The notes beneath the pieces are model-generated. The model was not told the origin of the DNA, made no database searches, and saw nothing but the letters and a program-made list of their open reading frames with translations. This document shows positions 1 through 7,856 of a DNA stretch of 64,000 nucleotides, one piece after another. The DNA is from Aeromonas sp. FDAARGOS 1405. Its GTDB lineage: Bacteria; Pseudomonadota; Gammaproteobacteria; Enterobacterales; Aeromonadaceae. Each line of letters opens with the position of its first letter. Position 1 is the stretch's first letter. The DNA lies in NCBI RefSeq assembly GCF_019048265.1, contig NZ_CP077311.1:2675001-2739000 (forward strand). Direction: 5' to 3'. The position numbers were made by a program, and so were the translations under genes.

Positions 1-2
1 CA

Positions 3-473
3 CTGCTGCCGCAAAACTACTGTCTGGAGGATTGCAACTACCTGCTCGACTACTACCGCACCTCCGGCGATCACCGGCTGCTCTATGGCGGCGGCGTGGT
101 CTATGGGGCGCGGGATCCGGCGGATATCGAGCGGCTGATCATCCCCAAGATGCTGAAAACCTTCCCGCAGCTGGCCGACGTCAAGGTGGAGTACACCTGG
201 ACCGGCAACTTCCTGCTCACCCTGTCGCGGCTGCCGCAGTTTGGCCGCATCGGCCCCAACATCTACTACATGCAGGGCTACAGCGGCCACGGCGTCACCT
301 GCACCCATCTGGCGGGCAAGCTGCTCTCCGAGGTGCTGAGCGGTCAGGCGGAGCGCTTCGATGCCTTTGCCAAACTGCCGCACTACCCCTTCCCGGGTGG
401 CCGGCTGTTCCGTATTCCCTTCACCGCCGCGGGTGCCGCCTGGTATACCTTGCGCGATCGGCTGGGGGTATAA
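3..473 (+). CDS. puuB: Gamma-glutamylputrescine oxidase-like FAD oxidoreductase, C-terminal part
   Basis: The reading frame enters from the left edge, so only the last 156 codons are seen. The family oxidises gamma-glutamylputrescine in the putrescine-to-GABA (Puu) pathway. Visible family marks are the YGGGVVYGARDP segment and the GHGVTCTHLAGK segment, which lies near the C-terminal FAD/substrate contacts of DAO-type oxidases, followed by the HYPFPGG motif close to the end. The stop is TAA at 471-473 and a strong bidirectional terminator follows. The N-terminal Rossmann FAD motif lies outside the window, so the exact subfamily (PuuB versus another OrdL-like oxidase) rests on the C-terminus alone. 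Confidence 0.8.
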   Translation: MLPQNYCLEDCNYLLDYYRTSGDHRLLYGGGVVYGARDPADIERLIIPKMLKTFPQLADVKVEYTWTGNFLLTLSRLPQFGRIGPNIYYMQGYSGHGVTCTHLAGKLLSEVLSGQAERFDAFAKLPHYPFPGGRLFRIPFTAAGAAWYTLRDRLGV

Positions 474-542
474 GGGCTGCCCAGCGAGAAATATGGTCTG
501 GTGCTGGCGACGATGCGGGCGCAGATCCCAGCACAAATGCCG

Positions 543-580
543 AAAAACAGAAGGCCACCGCTAGGGTGGCCTTCTGTTTT
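543..580. terminator. Bidirectional rho-independent terminator
   Basis: AGAAGGCCACC and GGGTGGCCTTCT form the stem around a short CTA-containing loop. An A-tract on the left and a T-tract on the right let it end both the puuB-like transcript (plus) and the convergent DUF3297 transcript (minus). Confidence 0.85.
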
Positions 581-601
581 ACCCGAAGCGGGTGGCTGCG
601 A

Positions 602-850
602 TTAGCTGTAATAAGCTTCGACGGTGCCCTTGAGCTTGATCAGAATGGGCTGACCACGGCGATCCAGCGCCTTGGGGGAGGGGATCTTCACCCAGCCTTC
701 ACTGATGCAGTACTCCTCGACATCGGTGCGCTCTTTGCCGTTCAGGCGAATACCGATCGGGTGCTCGAAGCAGGCTGCCACATAGTGAGGGCTGCGGGGA
801 TTGCAGGAGAGGTGATCCGGCAGAGCCGGTTTGGTGCTGGTATCGCTCAT
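602..850 (-). CDS. DUF3297 family protein
   Basis: An 82-residue acidic/basic cytoplasmic protein with no signal peptide or membrane segment. It is recognised by the family core HPIGIRLNGKERTDVEEYCI, then the basic DRRGQP segment and the terminal LKGTVEAYY. The function of this family is unknown to me. It stands alone, convergent with the puuB-like gene and sharing its terminator. The length matches the family. Confidence 0.75.
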   Translation of the reverse strand: MSDTSTKPALPDHLSCNPRSPHYVAACFEHPIGIRLNGKERTDVEEYCISEGWVKIPSPKALDRRGQPILIKLKGTVEAYYS

Positions 851-1000
851 CGATATAACCCGAAATGAATAAAAAGTGGGTCATTGTAGAGAATGCCGCC
901 ATGGCATTCAAGGCGACCACAATACCGGCCAAGGCGGGCGGCCATCTATGTTGGTGACTTGCTTATCCCCGTTGCCAATCCATCCCCTGCTCGGGGCGAC

Positions 1001-1038
1001 CGCTATGCCCGGTCCATGTCGTGTTATCGGGCATAGCG
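1001..1038. repeat. Inverted repeat, 11-bp arms
   Basis: CGCTATGCCCG (1001-1011) is mirrored by CGGGCATAGCG (1028-1038) across a 16-nt loop, just downstream of the stop of the minus-strand yqhA gene. There is no T-tract on either side, so it is not a canonical intrinsic terminator. It may be a 3'-end stabilising hairpin for yqhA mRNA. Confidence 0.5.
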
Positions 1039-1056
1039 TCTATTACAGGCTGACTT

Positions 1057-1545
1057 CTATTTGCGGGTCAGCTTGTCGAGGTAGCCCATGGCGAAGGCCG
1101 AGAGGACAAAGGTGATGTGGATCAGCAGGTACCACTTGATCTTGTCATTGGGGAGGTTCTCGGCATTCATAAACACCTTGAGCAGGTGAATGGAGGAGAT
1201 GGCGACAATGGAGGCGGCGACCTTGTTTTTCAGGGAGCCGGCATCGAGCTTGCCGAGCCACACCAGTTTGTCGTTCTCATCCCCTACATCGAGACGCGAG
1301 ACGAAGTTCTCATAGCCGGAAAACATCACCATCACGATAAGTCCCCCTACCAGGGTGATATCGATCAGCGACAGTGTGACCAGCACCAGATCTACCTCTT
1401 TCATCTCCAGTATGTTGGGCAGGATATGGAGGATCTCCTGAAAGAATTTCACTCCCAGTGCCAGCAGTATGAGGCTGAGCCCAAGATAGATGGGGGCCAT
1501 GATCCAGCGGGATGCGTACATCAATCTTTCAAACATGTTTTCCAT
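1057..1545 (-). CDS. yqhA: YqhA family (UPF0114) inner-membrane protein
   Basis: 162 residues with a hydrophobic stretch near residues 13-35, others near 53-75 and 105-125, and a C-terminal one around 138-156, so a 3-4 TM inner-membrane protein. The start [20 protein letters not shown] is the typical N-terminus of the UPF0114/TIGR00645 family. No biochemical role is established. It is monocistronic, with an inverted repeat just beyond the stop. Confidence 0.85.
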   Translation of the reverse strand: MENMFERLMYASRWIMAPIYLGLSLILLALGVKFFQEILHILPNILEMKEVDLVLVTLSLIDITLVGGLIVMVMFSGYENFVSRLDVGDENDKLVWLGKLDAGSLKNKVAASIVAISSIHLLKVFMNAENLPNDKIKWYLLIHITFVLSAFAMGYLDKLTRK

Positions 1546-1727
1546 AGTGCGATTAAAGATCCATCAAATGGTTAACAAACGAGTCGGCCATAGCTTAACC
1601 GAGATGCATCACATCTCAAGTATCTCGATAGCATATTGCTGAATTGGGTGGTGTCAGGCGGGATTTTTAACCCCGGTTAGGGTGATGTAGCGGGAGGCTG
1701 AGGGGCCGTGGTCGGGCCTATCCGGTG

Positions 1728-3110
1728 TCAGGGAAGATCCAGGGTAAAGCGGGCACCGCCGAGGAGAGATTCATCGACCCGGATCTGGCCGCCGTAGCTG
1801 TGAACGATCTCGGTCACCACCGCCAGACCGATGCCCTGGCCGGGCGAGCTGTCAGCGCGCACGCCACGCTGAAAGATCTGCTCCGATTTGGCCGGATCGA
1901 TGCCCGGGCCATCATCTTCTACCTCGATGCGTAACCGGTCGAGATGGCGGCGTACCGTCACCTTCACTTCGCTGATGGCAAACTTGCAGGCATTGTCGAG
2001 CAGGTTGCCCATCAGTTCCATCAGGTCGCCCTGTTCGCCGTGGAAGAGGGCATCATCATCGAACAGGAAGTGGGTCTGCAGCTTCTTGTGGCGATAGACC
2101 TTGGCCAGACTGGCCAGCAGTTTTTCAATCAGCGGAACTGGTTCGGTGCCTTTGCTGGCGAGGCGCTGGCGGCCAGTAACTGCTCGTCTGAGCTGGTACT
2201 GGATCATCTGATCCATGGTGAGGATCTGCTCATTGATGTTGTCGTGGAGTTCCCGCCCCAGCTGCATTTCACGGGTGGTGATCTGGATCAGCGCCAGCCG
2301 TGTTTTCAGGCTATGAGCGAGATCGTTAAGGGCATGCTGGTAGCGCTGGGTCTGCTGGCGTTCGTTCTCCAGCAACTGGTTGATGGAGTCGGTCAGCGGG
2401 GCCAACTCCCGTTCAAAATCATGGGCGATCTCATCCCGCTTGCCTGCCCGGATATCGTCGATTTGATGGGCGATGATGCGCAGTGAGCTGAGGCTCCAGA
2501 AGGTGGTAAGCAGCAACAGCCCGGCCAGCAGCAGATAGGCGAGCAGTGCCTGTTTGGCCGTCTGGTAGAGATAGGCGCGGGACTCTTCGTGATAGCGTTT
2601 GGCCGAGTCGATCATCACCACGTAGTAAGCGGTGGTGCCATTGCCGGGGTTGCGGATAAAACGCAGGCTGTAGACGAAGTAGCTTTCGCCGTTCTTGATA
2701 GTGTGTTTTTTGAAAAAGTAGTCCAGATCCATACCGCCCAGATACTTCATCAACTCTCTGCAGATGGTCTGCTTGGAGCTAATGACCTCCGGCATATGAA
2801 GACTTGACCAAATCATCTCGCCATCGGCACGACAGATCAGCGTATCGAGATTGCTGTTACTGACCTGGCGGGAGATACGGCCGATCTCGGTGGCTTCGCT
2901 GTTGACCGGCTTGGTGGAGGAGAAAAGCTTGGCTAGGTTCTCCTGCATGCCGGCGCTCGCCTTCTGACTCTGCTCCTCCATGTGGCCGAGGTAGAGGGCG
3001 TAGACGGCAAACCCCATGATCAGTGCGATCACCAGCAGCGAGCTGAGCAGCAGTTTGATGTGCAGGGAGCTGCGGATCATCTTGACTGGGCGTGGCAGAT
3101 GAAACTGCAT
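1728..3110 (-). CDS. phoQ: PhoQ-like sensor histidine kinase
   Basis: 460 residues: TM1 about 14-40, a periplasmic sensor about 41-183, TM2 about 188-208, HAMP, then DHp and ATPase domains. The phospho-acceptor is His266 in LAHSLKT, with the N box at LLDNACKFA, G1 at EDDGPGID and G2 at GQGIGLAVV. In the family it senses low divalent cations, acid or cationic peptides and phosphorylates PhoP. The start ATG overlaps the phoP stop by one base, so the genes are translationally coupled. Two oddities: the proline normally following HSLKT is Arg271, and the sensor lacks the run of acidic residues (EDDDDAE) that E. coli PhoQ uses against the membrane. Confidence 0.88.
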   Translation of the reverse strand: MQFHLPRPVKMIRSSLHIKLLLSSLLVIALIMGFAVYALYLGHMEEQSQKASAGMQENLAKLFSSTKPVNSEATEIGRISRQVSNSNLDTLICRADGEMIWSSLHMPEVISSKQTICRELMKYLGGMDLDYFFKKHTIKNGESYFVYSLRFIRNPGNGTTAYYVVMIDSAKRYHEESRAYLYQTAKQALLAYLLLAGLLLLTTFWSLSSLRIIAHQIDDIRAGKRDEIAHDFERELAPLTDSINQLLENERQQTQRYQHALNDLAHSLKTRLALIQITTREMQLGRELHDNINEQILTMDQMIQYQLRRAVTGRQRLASKGTEPVPLIEKLLASLAKVYRHKKLQTHFLFDDDALFHGEQGDLMELMGNLLDNACKFAISEVKVTVRRHLDRLRIEVEDDGPGIDPAKSEQIFQRGVRADSSPGQGIGLAVVTEIVHSYGGQIRVDESLLGGARFTLDLP

Positions 3111-3784
3111 CAGCTACAGGAGAGGTTGAAGATGTAACCTTGACGCCTGATGGTCGAGATGGGTTGAATCGTCCCTTCCGGATCCAGCTTTTTACGCAGG
3201 CGGCTCACCATCACCTCTATGGTGTTGGGATCCCCTTCTCCATCGCCGTATAGCTGGTCAAGCAGTTGCTGCTTGGAGACCACCTGACGGGCGTTGCGCA
3301 TCAGGTACTCCAGAATGAGGTACTCAAAGCTGGTGAGCACAGCCACTTCACCAGCGATAGTCAGCTCCTTGCGGGAGAGATCAAGCTCGTAATCACCGGC
3401 CTTCACCTTGGGGGAAATAAAACCCGCGCTTCGGCGCATCAGGGCATTGAGGCGGGCCAGCAACTCATCTTTCTGGAACGGTTTAACCAGATAGTCATCA
3501 GCTCCAGCCTCCAGTCCTTCGACCTTGTCCTGCCAGTTGCCACGGGCTGTCAACACAATGATGGGGAAGGGGATCTGCCGCTCGCGCAGTTGGCGGATCA
3601 ACTGCAAACCATCCATATCGGGCAGACCGAGATCGATGATCGCCACATCAATGGGGTAGTCGGCGGCATAGTGCAGCGCAATTCCGGCCTGATCGGTACT
3701 GTAGACCTGGTTGTTTGCTTCGGTCAGCAGAGAGGAGAGGTGGTGATTGAGCAGCTTGTCGTCTTCGACCAACAGAATTTTCAT
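3110..3784 (-). CDS. phoP: PhoP-like OmpR-family response regulator
   Basis: 224 residues: receiver domain (acidic pocket ED near residues 8-9, phosphorylated Asp in IIDLGLPDMDG, switch LTARGNWQDKVE, Lys in VKPF), then an OmpR-type winged helix ending TIRRQGYIF. GLEAGADDY and the ALMRRSAG linker follow E. coli PhoP closely. A further in-frame ATG lies 11 codons upstream, but MKILLVEDD is the normal family start. It forms an operon with the downstream kinase. In the family it controls Mg2+ homeostasis, envelope modification and virulence genes. Confidence 0.9.
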   Translation of the reverse strand: MKILLVEDDKLLNHHLSSLLTEANNQVYSTDQAGIALHYAADYPIDVAIIDLGLPDMDGLQLIRQLRERQIPFPIIVLTARGNWQDKVEGLEAGADDYLVKPFQKDELLARLNALMRRSAGFISPKVKAGDYELDLSRKELTIAGEVAVLTSFEYLILEYLMRNARQVVSKQQLLDQLYGDGEGDPNTIEVMVSRLRKKLDPEGTIQPISTIRRQGYIFNLSCS

Positions 3785-3963
3785 GATGTGAACGGTCATA
3801 GGGGTCCAGACTGTCAATTAGAAAGTGTATGTCGCTTTGAGTCAATTCGAATCCTATCGTGCAGCTCCTGTATCGGGACTGAATCATAAGGCGTTCTGCT
3901 TGTAGAGACCTGTCAGAGGCGTGAGCAGTGGGTCGCTTCAGAGACACCAGTCTTGTCACGTTC

Positions 3964-4001
3964 AAAAAACAGAAGGGGCAATGTGCGCCCCTTCTGTTTT
4001 T
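3964..4001. terminator. Bidirectional terminator
   Basis: ACAGAAGGGGC and GCCCCTTCTGT pair around a short loop, with flanking A- and T-tracts. It lies downstream of the minus-strand cytochrome b561 gene and separates it from phoP. The outer stem (AAAAACAGAAGG) is the same as in the terminator at 543-580. Confidence 0.8.
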
Positions 4002-4014
4002 GTTCTGCTGCTTG

Positions 4015-4563
4015 TTAGCTGCGGCGCGGCGGCAGCATATTGGTGAGGGTGTTGTCTTTGAGAATATGGTGGTGATAGAGGGCGGCCACTGTGTGCAGGC
4101 CGATCAGGGCGTAACCGATATTGCCCAAGGTTTCGTGCACCTCCTTGATCAGCCCCTTGATATCCGGACTGGGGGAGATCAGGGCTGGCAGCTCGAGCCC
4201 GAAGAAGGGGATAGGCTTGCCTGCGGCGCTCAGCAGCAGCCAGCCAAACAGCGGGGTGAGAATGAGAAAACCGTAGAGGGCAAGGTGGGCCAGTTTTGCC
4301 AGCTTGTGCATGAGCGGGGAGAGCTCGGGCACGATACGGGGCGTCGGGCTTATCCAGCGAAGGGCCAGTCTTACAAAGACCAGGGCGAAGATAAGCAGCC
4401 CCAGCATAAAGTGCCACTCCTTCATCAGATCCCGACCCGGGTCCCCTTTGGGGAAGATATCGCGAAATTCGATCAGGGCGTAGACGGCGATCATGGCCCA
4501 CAGGGTCAGCCAGTGCAGCCCGATATTCAGGGTGCCATAACGTTGTTCACTGTTCATCAGCAT
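4015..4563 (-). CDS. Cytochrome b561 family protein
   Basis: 182 residues with four predicted TM helices (about 10-28, 45-64, 85-108 and 145-165). Histidines placed for two b-type hemes are in LHWLT, EWHFMLG, LAHLALYG, VHETLG and LIGLHTVAALYHHH. Di-heme b561/YodB-like proteins shuttle electrons within the inner membrane, often from quinol. The start ATG at 4563 has AAGGAA seven bases upstream. It is monocistronic, between phoPQ and trmO. The electron partner cannot be told from the sequence. Confidence 0.85.
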   Translation of the reverse strand: MLMNSEQRYGTLNIGLHWLTLWAMIAVYALIEFRDIFPKGDPGRDLMKEWHFMLGLLIFALVFVRLALRWISPTPRIVPELSPLMHKLAKLAHLALYGFLILTPLFGWLLLSAAGKPIPFFGLELPALISPSPDIKGLIKEVHETLGNIGYALIGLHTVAALYHHHILKDNTLTNMLPPRRS

Positions 4564-4851
4564 AGGTTTGTTCCTTCGAAGTGCTGTCACATCCGTTTGG
4601 CATCCCCGCACTCAAACGTGTCGGGGCGAGGCCAGATCCTTTGGCGGCAATAGCAGAGCTACCATGCTTGCCATACATCGATAGCCTGCTTCTGACATCA
4701 GTCAGAGAGGAGATGCCCTCTGCTGTCTGCATGGTATCACTGGCAACCGGGTGGATAGTCTGATCAATGCCACACAATTTACAGGCTCATTAAGCCCCTT
4801 GTGACGTGAAGAAGGCGTGAAATAGCATCAGCGATGTCGGCCCGCCCAGGT

Positions 4852-5556
4852 TCAGGCGGGCTCGATGGCCACTACCAGACACGCGGGTTCGTTGATGCAA
4901 AAACGGACGTTGCAGTCAAACAGCCGCACCCCGTACTCCTTCTCATCGGGCTTGCCCTTCTTGTAGGCGGGGCGCGGATCTTGCGCCAGCACTTCGCTCA
5001 CCAGCAGGCGCAGCTCGGGGTGGGCCTTGAGCCAGGGTTGCAACTGTTGTTCGGCCTCGGCACTGAAACTCACCGCCAGCGGCGGGGTGGGCGCATCGGG
5101 GGCAAAGCCGCCACGGGCATCCGGCAGGCTGTCGGCATAGGGAATATAGGGTTTGATATCGACGATGGGGGTGCCATCGAGCAGATCCACCGCTCCCAGC
5201 TCCAGCCACAACTTGCCCCGTTCGCGACCTACCCCGTGCAGCTCGACCACCGAGAGCCCTAGCGGATTGGGGCGGAAAGTGGAGCGAGTGGCAAAGACGC
5301 CGACCCGTTCGTTGCCGCCAAGGCGCGGCGGGCGCACCGTCGGGTGCCAGCCCTGCGCCATGGTCTGGTGAAACACGAAGCTGAGCCACAGATGGGAGAA
5401 CTGCTCGATGCCGCGCAGCACATCCGGCTGATCGTAAGGGGGAAGCAGCTCGAGGCGGGCGCGGGCCGATTTGACCAGTCCGGGCTGGCGGGGGATGGCG
5501 AACTTCTCCTTGTAGGGAGAGCGGATGATCCCGAGGGTGTCGATTTCGAACTTCAT
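4852..5556 (-). CDS. tsaA: tRNA (adenine(37)-N6)-methyltransferase TrmO
   Basis: 234 residues of the TsaA/TrmO beta-barrel family, which methylates N6 of t6A37 in threonine tRNAs using SAM. The family motifs are all present in order: GIIRSPYKEKF at the start, IPRQPGLV, FHQTM, ATRSTFRPNPLGLS and DGTPIVDIKPYIPYAD. The C-terminal extension (about residues 150-234) matches the longer enterobacterial type. The start ATG at 5556 has AGGATC upstream and begins MKFEIDTLG. It is divergent from the epimerase gene. Confidence 0.9.
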   Translation of the reverse strand: MKFEIDTLGIIRSPYKEKFAIPRQPGLVKSARARLELLPPYDQPDVLRGIEQFSHLWLSFVFHQTMAQGWHPTVRPPRLGGNERVGVFATRSTFRPNPLGLSVVELHGVGRERGKLWLELGAVDLLDGTPIVDIKPYIPYADSLPDARGGFAPDAPTPPLAVSFSAEAEQQLQPWLKAHPELRLLVSEVLAQDPRPAYKKGKPDEKEYGVRLFDCNVRFCINEPACLVVAIEPA

Positions 5557-5769
5557 GGCGGATCCTGACTGAAAACCCCGGCAATTTAGCACAGACGGCC
5601 CCAAAACGCAGGTTTGGCCTCATTACGCCCTTTTCTGCGGCGCTGCCGTGATCCCTGTCCCATCCCGGCCAGTCGGGGGCTGTGCCTGCGCGCCGAGTTG
5701 CGTAGGGTGGAGGCAACTGGCGTGTCAGGATGAAATGTGCGCACTCGCGCCGAAGGGGGAGGGAGAGGG

Positions 5770-6768
5770 ATGAAACTGCTGATTATCGGTGGCACCGGCT
5801 TTTTGGGGCGCCACCTCACCGCGCTGGCACTGGATTGGGGCCATGAAGTGACCCTGTTCAACCGTGGCCTGCACCAGCATCCGGACTGGCGCGATCTGGT
5901 GCAGCTCACCGGCGACAGGGACAAGAACCTGAGCCCCCTGCAAGGGGCCGGGTTGCAGTGGGATCTCGTCATCGACACCTGCTGCTATCGCCCCGAGCAG
6001 GCGGCGAGCCTCTCGGCGGCTTTGCTCGGGTGCTGCGCACGGCTCATCTTTATCTCCACCATCAGCGTCTATCGCGATTTCTCAATGCCCGGAATGGATG
6101 AGTCGGCGCCCCTGCACCCTATCCCCGAAGGGGAAATGTCCACTGACTATGGCCCGCTCAAGGTGTTGTGCGAGGCCGAGTATCGCGCCCGCTGGGGTGA
6201 GCGGCTTTGCATCCTGCGCCCGGGCGTGCTCTGTGGCCCCCATGATCCCACCGGTCGCATGGCCTGGTGGATTAAGCGGGTGCAGCAGGGCGGGCCCTGG
6301 TTGTTACCGGGCTGTGGCGAGGATCGCTTGCAGTATCTCGATGTGCGCGACTGCGCCGAGTTTGTGCTGCGCGCGGCCGAGCAGCAGTTGGGGGGCACAT
6401 TCAACTTGCTCAAACCCGGCATTACCCTCTGCGACTGGCTGGAGCGGTTGAGCGCCCGGTTGCCGCCAGCCAGACCCATTCAGCCCGAATGGTTGCCCTG
6501 GCCCACCCTGATGGCGGCCGGTATCGAGCCCTGGCAGAGCTATCCCGCCCTGCTGCCCTGCGCGCAGGCGGAGTTTGCCGGTTATGGCTCTATAAGCGCT
6601 GAGGCGGCCATTGTCCACGGGTTGAACTTCCGGCCGCTGGAGGAGACCGTCGCCGACCTTGCCCACTGGCTGGCCATCGAGCCTGCCACCGGGGTGGCGG
6701 AGAATGCCATGACTCAGGCCGAGGAGAGCTTGCTGCGTCAGCAGTTTCTGGAACCCAGTCTGCATTAG
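5770..6768 (+). CDS. NAD-dependent epimerase/dehydratase (atypical SDR)
   Basis: 332 residues. The N-terminal Rossmann motif GGTGFLG (residues 7-13) and a likely catalytic YGPLK (YxxxK) with STISVYRD upstream identify an extended/atypical short-chain dehydrogenase. The segment RPGVLCGPHDPTGR and the YLDVRDCAEF motif resemble proteins related to mRNA-binding CSP41 and sugar epimerases. The substrate is unknown. The start ATG at 5770 has a strong GGGAGAGGG Shine-Dalgarno. A hairpin terminator follows at 6824. It is not in an operon. Confidence 0.8.
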   Translation: MKLLIIGGTGFLGRHLTALALDWGHEVTLFNRGLHQHPDWRDLVQLTGDRDKNLSPLQGAGLQWDLVIDTCCYRPEQAASLSAALLGCCARLIFISTISVYRDFSMPGMDESAPLHPIPEGEMSTDYGPLKVLCEAEYRARWGERLCILRPGVLCGPHDPTGRMAWWIKRVQQGGPWLLPGCGEDRLQYLDVRDCAEFVLRAAEQQLGGTFNLLKPGITLCDWLERLSARLPPARPIQPEWLPWPTLMAAGIEPWQSYPALLPCAQAEFAGYGSISAEAAIVHGLNFRPLEETVADLAHWLAIEPATGVAENAMTQAEESLLRQQFLEPSLH

Positions 6769-6823
6769 GAGGGGGCATCGAGCCGCTGCTGCCGAGCGTG
6801 GTACGGCAGGTGCGAATACAACG

Positions 6824-6856
6824 AGAGAGGGCATCCCGCGGGATGCCCTCTCTGTC
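6824..6856. terminator. Intrinsic hairpin terminator
   Basis: AGAGAGGGCATCCC and GGGATGCCCTCTCT form a 14-bp perfect stem with a GC loop. It lies after the epimerase gene and before the convergent DUF488 gene. There is no long T-run, only TCTGTCT. Confidence 0.65.
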
Positions 6857-6925
6857 TATCCATGCCTGATGGTTGCCGAGTACAGGCTGACGCGATTCCC
6901 CATCGTATTGCTGTCGCTCACCGAG

Positions 6926-7312
6926 TTAGCGAATGGCGGCCCCCGCAGCTACCAGCAGCTCTTTCAAAATGGCGCGATGGCAGCGGGATTCCTGCTCGCA
7001 GTAGCAGCCCACCGACAGATTGGTGGTGTGGGAGAGGGCGGCCAGCAGCGCCAGATCGTGCCTGGCGGCAGGTTGCGCCATCTCTGCCTTGTACTGTTTG
7101 CCAAACGCCGTCCACTGGGCGGGCGTCTCGGCTGCCTGCCCCAACTTCATGGTCTCGCTGCTGGGCGCCAGGTTGGGGAACCAGACATCATACCAATGCT
7201 GGCTGGCAAATTCGCTCTTGGGGACGCCGCGGGGCGGGCGGCGCACCGTGCCGATCCGCAGTCCCTCATCGGGCAGGCGCGGGCTGCCAAGGCGAACGAT
7301 AGCAAGGGCCAT
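6926..7312 (-). CDS. DUF488 family protein
   Basis: 128 residues, soluble. The family signature is seen in RRPPRGVPKSEFA near the start and, near the end, CYCEQESRCHRAILKELL, whose clustered Cys/His residues are the conserved C-C-H feature of DUF488. The function is unknown; metal or thiol chemistry is only suggested by those residues. It lies nine bases downstream of rcsF on the same strand, so co-transcription is likely. Confidence 0.8.
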   Translation of the reverse strand: MALAIVRLGSPRLPDEGLRIGTVRRPPRGVPKSEFASQHWYDVWFPNLAPSSETMKLGQAAETPAQWTAFGKQYKAEMAQPAARHDLALLAALSHTTNLSVGCYCEQESRCHRAILKELLVAAGAAIR

Positions 7313-7321
7313 GACAGCGGG

Positions 7322-7693
7322 TTACTTCTCTTCGGCCACTTTCAGCGCCTGCCCGTAGCAGATCACCTGTTTCAGGCAGCCCGGGGTGTCGCTGAATTCG
7401 GCGCATTTGTCGATGGTGACGCCGTTGCCACCCATGTCTGCCGCGCGGCGACGGGCCTGGGTGCGCGCTTCACCGGCGTTGGGCACCGGCTGGTTGGCAT
7501 CGGCCTGGCAGGATTCACCCTCGATGGTGCCGAGGTAGAGGTAGTTGAGGTCAGCCAGCTCATCCTGTTCATAGATGCGCACGCTACCGGGTTTGAAGTA
7601 TTCGTCGAAGTTCTCTTTATCCAGATTGCTGTTGAAGGCGTAGTTGGCACAGCCGGAAGCAATCAGGGGCATCATCAGGATCAGGCGTTTCAT
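7322..7693 (-). CDS. rcsF: RcsF outer-membrane lipoprotein, Rcs stress sensor
   Basis: 123 residues. A lipoprotein signal with lipobox IASGC places the acylated Cys at about residue 15. The mature part holds four cysteines (ESC, DKC, PGC, VIC) that in RcsF form two disulfides, and the loop GNGVTIDKC. RcsF monitors the outer membrane and activates the Rcs phosphorelay through IgaA. The start ATG at 7693 gives a normal n-region MKRLI; an upstream in-frame extension lacks a signal and is rejected. The DUF488 gene follows closely. Confidence 0.85.
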   Translation of the reverse strand: MKRLILMMPLIASGCANYAFNSNLDKENFDEYFKPGSVRIYEQDELADLNYLYLGTIEGESCQADANQPVPNAGEARTQARRRAADMGGNGVTIDKCAEFSDTPGCLKQVICYGQALKVAEEK

Positions 7694-7856
7694 CGTCTCG
7701 TATCTTGTGTCGGTGATGAGGACAGTAGAAATGCGCGGGCGCTCCATGTCGGCATCTTGTTGAATAATGAGGGGGACATTATAGGGGCCAGCCGCCTGCG
7801 GCGACCAGCCCCGTTTTGCGCCCTGTTGTCAGGGTGTGACCCCCATCAGCCTGATA

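Noticed and set aside
32..868. 278-codon plus-strand ORF at the left edge
   Set aside because: Frame-shifted shadow of the PuuB-like gene that also runs through a terminator and over the DUF3297 gene.
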